A stretch of DNA of 7,309 bases from Verrucomicrobiales bacterium (GTDB taxonomy: Bacteria; Verrucomicrobiota; Verrucomicrobiia; Limisphaerales; UBA1096). Within the stretch, counting starts at the first letter, position 1, and every line of letters starts with the position of its first letter. Shown piece after piece: positions 1-5,469 of this stretch. The position numbers and the translations under genes are program-made. The notes beneath the pieces are model-generated. The model was not told the origin of the DNA. It saw only the letters and a list, made by a program, of their open reading frames with translations, and ran no database searches. The stretch lies in contig PBKH01000062.1 of assembly GCA_002721375.1 (NCBI GenBank), positions 38,091-45,399 on the forward strand. Direction: 5' to 3'.

Positions 1-636
1 CGCTCAAAAAATAAGGCCCGCCAAACCGTTTGCATGAGCAACCAAAAACAATTAGGTCTCTCGACCGCAATGTATGCCGAGGATTATGACGACAGGTTTC
101 CGGTTTCAACCACACCGCATAGTGTGCAGAATCATGCAAAATGGCTAACAAGCATGCATGACGCCGGCTACATGAGCACAATGGATCTCTTCACTGATCC
201 CGCCGATGTGGAGAGCTCCTATAACATGATCAAGTTGAGGACTCGAAATATCAAGGTAGGGAATAGAAACAGGAATATAATATTCTCATACGGTGCAAAC
301 GAGCAAATGATCGGTCCATCTGATCAGCGATATAAGAAAATTAGCCAAGTTACCGATCAGGATAAAATTTTCTTTTTTGGGTGTGCTACATACATGGTTG
401 TGCCCCATTGGGATCATGAACGTGTCTACAATGCAAGCGGTCCGCATCAGCCCAGTTCCTCCGCAAATCCCCCTAATGAGCTTTATGCCCGACACAACTC
501 AGGAAAAAAGAACCGTGCCGGTGAAAAGAGCAAGGGCGGCAGCAACATCACCTATGTCGATCTGCACTATGAATTTAAAAACCAATATCATATCGACAGA
601 AAACTTTGGTGGTACAAAAACCACAGGCCCCTTTGA
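1..636 (+). CDS. Pseudopilin-like (DUF1559 / type II secretion G-like) protein, 5' truncated by window edge
   Basis: The frame is open from base 1, so the ATG at 34 is internal and the gene begins outside the window. The first visible residues (KARQTVCMSNQKQLGLS, then MYAEDYDDRFP) match the segment that follows the N-terminal helix in the large pseudopilin-like family of Planctomycetota and Verrucomicrobiota, usually written ARRxxCxSNLKQLGLAxxMYxxDxxDxFP. The C-terminal 'RHNSG...GGSNITYVDLHYEF' corresponds to the family's histidine-to-DG element ('H-X9-DG'). Here a lysine-rich stretch separates H from D by 21 residues, and the glycine is replaced by leucine. Such proteins are predicted to be anchored by a processed type IV pilin-like helix and to lie outside the inner membrane; their role is mostly unknown. 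The prepilin leader cannot be seen. The stop (TGA, 634-636) lies 5 bases before the next start, which suggests co-transcription. Confidence 0.78.
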   Translation, partial: RSKNKARQTVCMSNQKQLGLSTAMYAEDYDDRFPVSTTPHSVQNHAKWLTSMHDAGYMSTMDLFTDPADVESSYNMIKLRTRNIKVGNRNRNIIFSYGANEQMIGPSDQRYKKISQVTDQDKIFFFGCATYMVVPHWDHERVYNASGPHQPSSSANPPNELYARHNSGKKNRAGEKSKGGSNITYVDLHYEFKNQYHIDRKLWWYKNHRPL

Positions 637-641
637 TCCGC

Positions 642-1529
642 ATGAACACGCAACACATCACTCGACGCAGTTTCATTGATTCAACCCTGACCGCGGCTGC
701 AGCCGTCGGGGCAACATGGTTTGATGTCCCTCAACTCCTCGCGGCCAAGGGCAAGAGGACTGCACTAAAAAAGTACGGCGGATTCCCGATTGGCATCCAA
801 AGCTTTTCCCTTCGTGGGTTTGGCGTCGATGGAGCAATGGAGCATACCAACAAACTAGGTCTCCACTTTATCGAGTTTTTCGGCGCTCATTTCCCCATCA
901 CCAGGGACAAGATAAAGGTTGGAGAAATGAACAAGAAACTTGCCAAGTACGACATGACCATCAGCGCCCACGGTGTCAACGGCTTTGACTCCGACCATGC
1001 GAAAAACGAGGTGACATTCCAATTCGCAAAAATGGCCGGAATCAAGAATATCTCAGCGAACCCCTCGCCCGACTCATTCGACAGCCTCGATAAACTAGTT
1101 GGGAAGTACGATATTCGCATCGCCATTCACAATCACGGACCAGGAGCATTGTACGATAAGATCGACGATGGACTCAAAGCGGTTAAGGGGCACGACAAAC
1201 GTATCGGTTTTTGCGCAGACTTGGGCCACTATATCCGTTCGGGCGAAGATCCGGTTGAGGTTGTCAACAAACTTGGGGATCGTCTTTACGGGATCCATTT
1301 GAAAGATTTTGCCGAGCAGAAAAAACGAACCCACGGCGTGATTATCGGCAAGGGCCACCTTGATGTCACAGGCGTTTTCAAAGCCTTGAAGAAAGTAAAC
1401 TTCCCCGCGGACGGCGCATTGAGTCTCGAATATGAAGAAACGCCTAATGACCACCCCAAGCTGCTAGACGACATTCGAGAGTGCCTCAAAATCGCCGCCG
1501 AGGGCGCACAAAAGGCTGCGAAGGGATAA
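642..1529 (+). CDS. Tat-exported sugar phosphate isomerase/epimerase (xylose isomerase-like TIM barrel)
   Basis: This is a 295-residue protein. I chose the ATG at 642 because it places a twin-arginine motif (TRRSF, residues 7-11) at the N terminus, followed by an alanine-rich hydrophobic stretch (about 12-28) and a likely cleavage site near LLAA (32-35). An in-frame TTG at 606 would overlap the upstream gene and bury the signal. No clear Shine-Dalgarno sequence is visible, so coupling to the gene ending at 636 is plausible. The rest is an AP-endonuclease-2/xylose-isomerase-like barrel: GIQSFSLRGFG (51-61), IEFFGAHFP (77-85), SAHG (108-111), IAIHNHGPG (160-168), CADLGH (191-196), IHLKD (218-222) and SLEYEE (261-266). 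Expected divalent-metal ligands are visible as D193, H219 and E263. The usual glutamate of the first ligand position (ENH) is H163 here, as I recall for the 'IHNHG' subgroup. A role in periplasmic sugar isomerisation, epimerisation or dehydration is inferred; the substrate is unknown. The signal region contains a 12-bp palindrome (694-705). Confidence 0.88.
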   Translation: MNTQHITRRSFIDSTLTAAAAVGATWFDVPQLLAAKGKRTALKKYGGFPIGIQSFSLRGFGVDGAMEHTNKLGLHFIEFFGAHFPITRDKIKVGEMNKKLAKYDMTISAHGVNGFDSDHAKNEVTFQFAKMAGIKNISANPSPDSFDSLDKLVGKYDIRIAIHNHGPGALYDKIDDGLKAVKGHDKRIGFCADLGHYIRSGEDPVEVVNKLGDRLYGIHLKDFAEQKKRTHGVIIGKGHLDVTGVFKALKKVNFPADGALSLEYEETPNDHPKLLDDIRECLKIAAEGAQKAAKG

Positions 1530-1545
1530 TCCGTTTCCACAACTC

Positions 1546-1582
1546 GAAATAAAAAAGCGGGCTGAGTCCTACTTTTTATTTC
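1546..1582. terminator. Bidirectional intrinsic terminator between convergent genes
   Basis: An inverted repeat has outer arms GAAATAAAAA and TTTTTATTTC (10 bp perfect). After one bulged A, a G/C-containing inner stem (GCGGG against CCTAC, with one mismatch and one G-T pair) closes on a short loop. Both strands read as a hairpin flanked by an A-run and a T-run. It sits between the stop of the plus-strand isomerase (1529) and the stop of the minus-strand isomerase (1603), so it can serve both. A second small hairpin (ATGCC/GGCAT, 1585-1599, loop of 5) lies next to the minus-strand stop. Confidence 0.8.
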
Positions 1583-1602
1583 AAATGCCTTATGGGCATC
1601 GT

Positions 1603-2517
1603 TCAGATTTTCCCAAGTAGATACTTGTCCATTCGGGAGTGAATCTCCTTAATCCGTTCGCGATTGCCACCACCCACCTCAGCTGTGGACCAACCAGTAA
1701 AGCCAATCTCCTCGAGCGCGTTCCGAACGTCCGACCAGTCGACGTCGCCATCGCCGATCTTGCAGAAACCGTTTGATTTACCCCAATCCTTAACGTCCAG
1801 CTTCACGATTCTTTTTCCAAGCGTTCGAATCCACTCAGCAGGCTTACCGAATCGTTGATGATTACCGATATCAAAATAGCTGCCCACCCATGGACTGTTA
1901 ATCTCGTCCAGATATTTGGCCAATTGATGCGCAGTCTGGTTGTCGTCGCCTTTGGGGTCGTAGAGAAAACCGTTCCATACATTCTCGATTAAAATATGGA
2001 TCCCCAGACGTGCCGCTAATGGGATTGCTAAATGAATCTGCTCGATAGAACGATCCCACACCTGTTGCGAGTTTTCGTTTTTGGCGTCTCGAACTGCACC
2101 AGGTACGAGCAGCACGGCTGAACCGCCGACCTTGCTGGTATCGCGGATCGCGGTTTTCAATCCTTCCAAGCCCTTGTTCCTTGTGGCCTTGTCCGGTGAC
2201 GACAAGCGAATACCCCAGTGAATTGAGTCCACCACACCGTGAATCGGAAAACCAGTCTCTCGGCTCGCAGCCAAAGCCTCGTCTTTATTGACCCCACCCG
2301 GGCTGTTGAGCTCAACGCCATCATAACCGATCTCTTTCAACACTTTAAATTTTTCGGTTATGGAAAGTTTCTCTCCGAACATACCAAACTTGATCGACTT
2401 GAGGATACGATTCGATGGCTTGGCTACCTGCGCTTGGCCAAGCGCAGGTAGTGCGGCAACGGCAAGAGACAAACCTCCGGCCTTGGCGAATTCTCTGCGA
2501 TTGAGTTGATTAGACAT
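1603..2517 (-). CDS. Tat-exported sugar phosphate isomerase/epimerase (hydroxypyruvate isomerase / UlaE-like TIM barrel)
   Basis: This is a 304-residue protein. The ATG at 2517 is chosen because the twin-arginine motif NRREF (6-10) then follows directly, with hydrophobic residues 15-26 and cleavage likely near GQAQ (27-30). The TTG at 2553 would read through the end of the upstream gene. The barrel signatures are GYDGVEL (64-70), PIHGVVDS (91-98), ILIENVWNGF (175-184), SYFDIGNHQRFG (213-224), KLDVKDW (239-245), IGDGDVDW (254-261) and GFTGWSTAEVGGG (272-284). This resembles the sugar 3-epimerase/hydroxypyruvate isomerase group. E178, D216 and E280 occupy three of the four metal-ligand positions; the usual histidine of 'IHxKD' is D241 here. 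It follows the Gfo/Idh/MocA gene by 4 bases, so the two are almost certainly one transcript and probably act on the same sugar outside the cytoplasm. It is not a close duplicate of the isomerase at 642-1529. A perfect 28-bp palindrome lies within its signal-peptide codons (residues 23-32). Confidence 0.88.
   Translation of the reverse strand: MSNQLNRREFAKAGGLSLAVAALPALGQAQVAKPSNRILKSIKFGMFGEKLSITEKFKVLKEIGYDGVELNSPGGVNKDEALAASRETGFPIHGVVDSIHWGIRLSSPDKATRNKGLEGLKTAIRDTSKVGGSAVLLVPGAVRDAKNENSQQVWDRSIEQIHLAIPLAARLGIHILIENVWNGFLYDPKGDDNQTAHQLAKYLDEINSPWVGSYFDIGNHQRFGKPAEWIRTLGKRIVKLDVKDWGKSNGFCKIGDGDVDWSDVRNALEEIGFTGWSTAEVGGGNRERIKEIHSRMDKYLLGKI
2424..2451. repeat. Perfect 28-bp palindrome inside the second isomerase gene
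   Basis: The plus-strand arm CTACCTGCGCTTGG (2424-2437) is followed at once by its exact reverse complement CCAAGCGCAGGTAG (2438-2451), with no spacer. On the coding (minus) strand it spans the codons for LPALGQAQV, the end of the Tat signal and the likely cleavage region. As RNA it could form a stem of about 12 bp with a GGCC loop. Fourteen matching base pairs at one centre are far beyond chance in a window of this size. Function is unknown; a translational pause element, a protein-binding site or an inserted palindromic repeat are all possible. Confidence 0.9.
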
Positions 2518-2521
2518 CGGT

Positions 2522-3826
2522 TTATATAAACGGTGTGATTCCAGGTTGAGCAACCGGAGGAGGCGTATGCTTGCCCGTCTCCCAGTTCATATCTTTCGGA
2601 AAACGATCCTCCTTAGAATTCAGCGCTTGCTCGTAGGTGATCTCCTTGCCGGTGTAGGCAGCCGTACGGCCCATGATGGCCATCATCGTGCTGAGAGCCA
2701 TGCGGTCGCCATTGTTAATCGGTTCCCCATCACGAATAGACTTAAACAGCTCGTTGTGCTCAACCTGATACATGTTCTCGCGCTTGCCCTCGTATTTCCA
2801 GCGACCCTTGGCGTTCTCAATAAAGACACCCCGAGCAATGTCACCTCGACCCTTAGTCCCAAGCAGGTAGTCGTTATTCTCATTGTGACAACGACGCTGC
2901 TGGCGCTGCGCCATGTATGCACGCACTCCCTTTGGATAAAGATAGTTCACCTCGATATGGTCAAATATGTTACCGCTTTGGTTTGGTATGCCGCGCCCCC
3001 CGACGGCTGTACAGCTAATCGGCGGAGTGTCGCCCATGGCCCAGGCAATCTTATCGACACTGTGTACTGCCTGCTCCACCAACCCATCGCCACCGAGCCA
3101 AGTAAAGTTATACCAGTTGCGCACCTGCCACTCGATGTCACTCCAATTAGCATCGCGAGCGGAGTCCGGCGCCATTGGCTTTACTGGACCGGTTAGGTAT
3201 GTCGCATAAATTGACTGTAAATCGCCAATTTCACCACCGAGAATGCGATCGTAAAACGCCTGACGCTCATATTCATAGCGCCAACAGAAACCAGCCACGA
3301 TTGCCAGGTTTTTCTGTTTGGAAATCTTTACCGACTCCATCACTGATCGCACACCCGGCGCATCGGTAGCCATAGGCTTTTCGATAAAGCAGTGCTTGCC
3401 TGCCTCGACAACGGCACGAAAGTGAAGCGGACGAAATCCCGGAGGAGTCGCCAGAATCACCATGTCCACCCCACTGTCTATTAATTTCTGATAAGCATCC
3501 AAACCAACAAATTGGTGCGGCACATCTACCTTCTTCTCATGCCGCTTTTTGAGGCCTGTCACAGCACGCTCTACCCTGTCATTAAATACGTCGGCAACGG
3601 CTGTCAACTTTACATTATCGTCTGCCGTTAGTGCCTGGTTGGCCGCGCCAGTTCCACGACCACCGCAACCGACCAGCCCAACTCGAATCGTATCGCTGTT
3701 CTGGCCGTAAGCACTGGTGCGCGAGATCAAACCTAGCGTGGCCGTACTGGCCACAGCAGCTGTAGATGAGGTCTTGAGAAAATCACGACGTGTTGTGCCA
3801 GCATCGGTTATCATTTTTTTTGTCAT
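2522..3826 (-). CDS. Tat-exported Gfo/Idh/MocA family NAD(P)-dependent oxidoreductase
   Basis: This is a 434-residue protein. The ATG at 3826 gives the twin-arginine leader TTRRDFLK (11-18) and a hydrophobic region up to SAYGQ (about 38-42); an in-frame TTG at 3877 only adds an unlikely extension. The N-terminal Rossmann fold begins IRVGLVGCGGRGTG (47-60, dinucleotide-binding glycines 53, 55 and 58). The family hallmark EKP is at 149-151, with K150 the expected catalytic lysine. The C-terminal domain carries GGDGLVEQAVHSVDKIAW (245-262), where H255 is the expected catalytic histidine. The family oxidises or reduces sugars, inositols and glycosides. Export of the folded enzyme by Tat with nucleotide already bound is the known behaviour of Zymomonas glucose-fructose oxidoreductase and is inferred here. 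It is the third gene of the minus-strand cluster, 86 bases after the NIPSNAP gene and 4 bases before the isomerase start. No strong promoter or Shine-Dalgarno is evident in the 86-base gap. The substrate cannot be assigned. Confidence 0.92.
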   Translation of the reverse strand: MTKKMITDAGTTRRDFLKTSSTAAVASTATLGLISRTSAYGQNSDTIRVGLVGCGGRGTGAANQALTADDNVKLTAVADVFNDRVERAVTGLKKRHEKKVDVPHQFVGLDAYQKLIDSGVDMVILATPPGFRPLHFRAVVEAGKHCFIEKPMATDAPGVRSVMESVKISKQKNLAIVAGFCWRYEYERQAFYDRILGGEIGDLQSIYATYLTGPVKPMAPDSARDANWSDIEWQVRNWYNFTWLGGDGLVEQAVHSVDKIAWAMGDTPPISCTAVGGRGIPNQSGNIFDHIEVNYLYPKGVRAYMAQRQQRRCHNENNDYLLGTKGRGDIARGVFIENAKGRWKYEGKRENMYQVEHNELFKSIRDGEPINNGDRMALSTMMAIMGRTAAYTGKEITYEQALNSKEDRFPKDMNWETGKHTPPPVAQPGITPFI

Positions 3827-3912
3827 GGCTTGAATATTAAGAGAATTAAGCCTACGCCCTGCTGAAACAGAACGCAAGTCACCCCTGTTTTGTACAAGAT
3901 ACTTAGTCGAGT

Positions 3913-4332
3913 TTATTTGATTATGGAAAAATCAGTCCCGGTAAGAAACTCATTAACGATTTTCTTGACCAAACGACCATCCTTGGTCGATGCCTTGAAT
4001 GCTTTCTGCCAGGCAGGGTCGGCCGAAAATGCCTTAAACGCCTTGCTTCTCGCCTCACGGCTGGGGAATGCCAGAATGTAAACAAGCTTATTCTCCTTGT
4101 TATCGGTAGGCACCCAGTAACCGATATTAGTCATGCCATGTTTCTCAAACAAGGCCACCGTATGTTCGCGAAACCGCGTCAGCAGCGCGTCCAGCTTGCC
4201 CTCGTTCGCATAATAAGTGCGAATTTCGAAGACTCGGTTTTTTTCCTCGGCGCTGACGGTATTCCAGCCAGCGATTGGACTGCAGAAAAAAGCAGCCACC
4301 AACAACGATAGAGAATGGATTTTTTTCAACAT
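3913..4332 (-). CDS. Secreted NIPSNAP family protein
   Basis: This is a 139-residue protein. I prefer the ATG at 4332 because the lysine-containing start MLKKIHS and hydrophobic residues 8-21 form an ordinary Sec signal peptide, probably cut after VSA (26-28). The longer frame starting at 4362 would hide it. The mature part is a single ferredoxin-like (dimeric alpha/beta barrel) NIPSNAP domain: FEIRTYYANEGKLDALLTRF (35-54), TVALFEKHGM (58-67), IGYWVPTD (70-77), LVYILAF (83-89), SREARSKAFKAFSADPAWQ (91-109) and a C-terminal helix and strand. The biochemical role of bacterial NIPSNAP proteins is poorly defined. In PVC bacteria secreted versions often sit near exported sugar enzymes (from memory). 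It lies 52 bases after the TIKI/TraB-like gene and 86 bases before the oxidoreductase on the same strand. A poor promoter-like pair (TTGACA at 4381-4376, then TGCGAT at 4358-4353) precedes it and is not convincing. Confidence 0.88.
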   Translation of the reverse strand: MLKKIHSLSLLVAAFFCSPIAGWNTVSAEEKNRVFEIRTYYANEGKLDALLTRFREHTVALFEKHGMTNIGYWVPTDNKENKLVYILAFPSREARSKAFKAFSADPAWQKAFKASTKDGRLVKKIVNEFLTGTDFSIIK

Positions 4333-4384
4333 GGTTCGAATTGCTTCCGAACATCGCACCATCCCTCGCCCTGTCTGTCAAAGG

Positions 4385-5386
4385 CTATCTGCGGCTGGAT
4401 CGCTTAGGATTGACCCGCAGATCCCATGCCTCGATCCATTTTTCATCCTGGAATTTCATGCCGAAATCGTTAACCAGTCGCCGACTAAAATCGGAAAGAT
4501 GTCCAGCTCCATAAAAGATCCCGATCCGTTTTTTTCCCTTTGCCAACTGCTCTCGCAGCACTTCAAGTGCTATGAGATTTCGCTCGGTGATGATCGTTGT
4601 CCCCTTCTCACCTCCGAGATTATTGAAAATGTCCGTTGTGGCAAACTGCTGTGCCATCACCCTCTTCAGCGCCAATTCACGATTGCTGGAGAAAAATGCG
4701 AATAACAATGCAAGATCATTCGCACCACGCTGCTTGTTCGTCCGCTGCTGCGCCAGTGCCTCAATGAACAACTGCATGAACATCGTAATGAAAGACTCGC
4801 CACGATCTTTCATCTTTTGGGCAAACTCTTCCGGCGACATGTCGGCATGGACCATATTCGGAGCATCGTAGTCAATCCAGTCGAGTTGGAACGAAAGTCC
4901 GAGCATATCCTTCGCTCCGAGTTGCATGCCGCCGATCACTGTCATGCCGGCCTCGAACGTCTTATCCTCTGAGATAGAAGACTCGCCAACCTCATTCCCC
5001 ACCGACTTCGATAATGGCTCGGGACGATCCTTCCATCGGCTTGGTGCACCACCGGCTTTATCTTTCTCTGCCACCATCTCGTAAAGAAGCGCATCGTACT
5101 TTTTGAAACTGTTATCGAGTTTTCGGAAATACCCCTTATCGCCTATGTGAATCACGCCAATCAGATCGACCGTCACCCCGGCCTTGGCCAATTTCTCATC
5201 GGTCGGCACAAACCGGACGATCGACGTGTCGAGCGACTGCGGCACGCGAGGCCGCTCAGGATTCATCGTCATCCGGATGAACTTCCGGGGCAATTCCGCC
5301 GCCGGCTTGGCCTCCTCCGTAGCCAAACCGCAAACAGCAACCACCTGCGCCAAACCAAATAGCCAAACTATCCTACGCAACGTCAT
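4385..5386 (-). CDS. Exported TIKI/TraB/GumN-like protein (putative metal-dependent hydrolase)
   Basis: This is a 333-residue protein. The ATG at 5386 is preferred over the in-frame GTG at 5395 because AAGGTG lies 6 bases upstream of it. Residues 1-22 look like a Sec signal peptide (LRRIVWLFGLAQVVAVCGLA). The fold is recognised from paired elements of the TraB/PrgY/TIKI/GumN superfamily: VDLIGVIHIGD (73-83), DALLYEMV (98-105), ITERNLIALEVL (266-277) and RIGIFYGAGHLSDF (287-300). The two G-x-x-H motifs (GVIH 77-80 and GAGH 293-296), the glutamate E103 and the ERN triad (268-270) are the residues linked to metal-dependent protease activity in animal TIKI proteins. The middle region (about 105-260) is specific to this subgroup, rich in M, F and charged residues, and I recognise no domain there. 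It is probably the first gene of the minus-strand cluster and is divergent from xerC. Protease or other hydrolase activity is inferred, not shown. Confidence 0.78.
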   Translation of the reverse strand: MTLRRIVWLFGLAQVVAVCGLATEEAKPAAELPRKFIRMTMNPERPRVPQSLDTSIVRFVPTDEKLAKAGVTVDLIGVIHIGDKGYFRKLDNSFKKYDALLYEMVAEKDKAGGAPSRWKDRPEPLSKSVGNEVGESSISEDKTFEAGMTVIGGMQLGAKDMLGLSFQLDWIDYDAPNMVHADMSPEEFAQKMKDRGESFITMFMQLFIEALAQQRTNKQRGANDLALLFAFFSSNRELALKRVMAQQFATTDIFNNLGGEKGTTIITERNLIALEVLREQLAKGKKRIGIFYGAGHLSDFSRRLVNDFGMKFQDEKWIEAWDLRVNPKRSSRR

Positions 5387-5392
5387 TCCCGT

Positions 5393-5398
5393 CACCTT
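5393..5398 (-). promoter_or_regulatory. Shine-Dalgarno site of the TIKI/TraB-like gene
   Basis: On the minus strand the site reads AAGGTG, six bases before the ATG at 5386. It overlaps the alternative GTG at 5395, so it argues for the ATG start. Most other starts in this window lack such a site. Confidence 0.6.
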
Positions 5399-5438
5399 AG
5401 CGGCCTAAACGGCAAATTACCCTCCCAAAATGCGGTTT

Positions 5439-5446
5439 GAGGAGAT
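5439..5446 (+). promoter_or_regulatory. Shine-Dalgarno site of xerC
   Basis: GAGGAGAT is a strong anti-16S match, but it ends 12 bases before the only available start, the GTG at 5459. An in-frame stop (TGA, 5438-5440) overlaps the first bases of the site, so no start further upstream is possible. The spacing is long; the hairpin at 5448-5469 may bring the two together. Confidence 0.55.
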
Positions 5447-5447
5447 A

Positions 5448-5469
5448 GGTTCCGCGGTGTGCCGGAATC
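5448..5469 (+). promoter_or_regulatory. Stem-loop across the xerC start codon
   Basis: GGTTCCG (5448-5454) pairs with CGGAATC (5463-5469), including one G-T pair, leaving an 8-base loop that contains the GTG start at 5459-5461. The Shine-Dalgarno lies just before the stem. This could modulate translation of the recombinase; the stem is short, so it may equally be incidental. Confidence 0.35.

Noticed and set aside
642..2517. The two isomerases as an inverted gene duplication
   Set aside because: Motifs around the metal site and overall sequence differ strongly (IHNHG/CADLGH against IENVWNGF/FDIGNH). They look like separate subfamilies, not a recent duplication.
2546..3196. Long plus-strand frame of 216 residues opposite the oxidoreductase gene
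   Set aside because: It lies wholly antisense to a clearly conserved Gfo/Idh/MocA protein and shows no recognisable domain.
4335..4351. Small inverted repeat TTCG...CGAA between the TIKI/TraB-like and NIPSNAP genes
   Set aside because: The stem is only 4 bp, the loop is long and there is no T-run, so it is not a credible terminator.
4353..4381. TTGACA with a TGCGAT 17 bases downstream on the minus strand, ahead of the NIPSNAP gene
   Set aside because: The -35 is perfect, but the -10 matches only half of the consensus. The promoter rules of this organism are unknown, so it is not listed as a promoter.
4217..4705. Plus-strand frame of 162 residues opposite the NIPSNAP and TIKI/TraB-like genes
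   Set aside because: It is an antisense shadow of two conserved genes; its translation has no family features.
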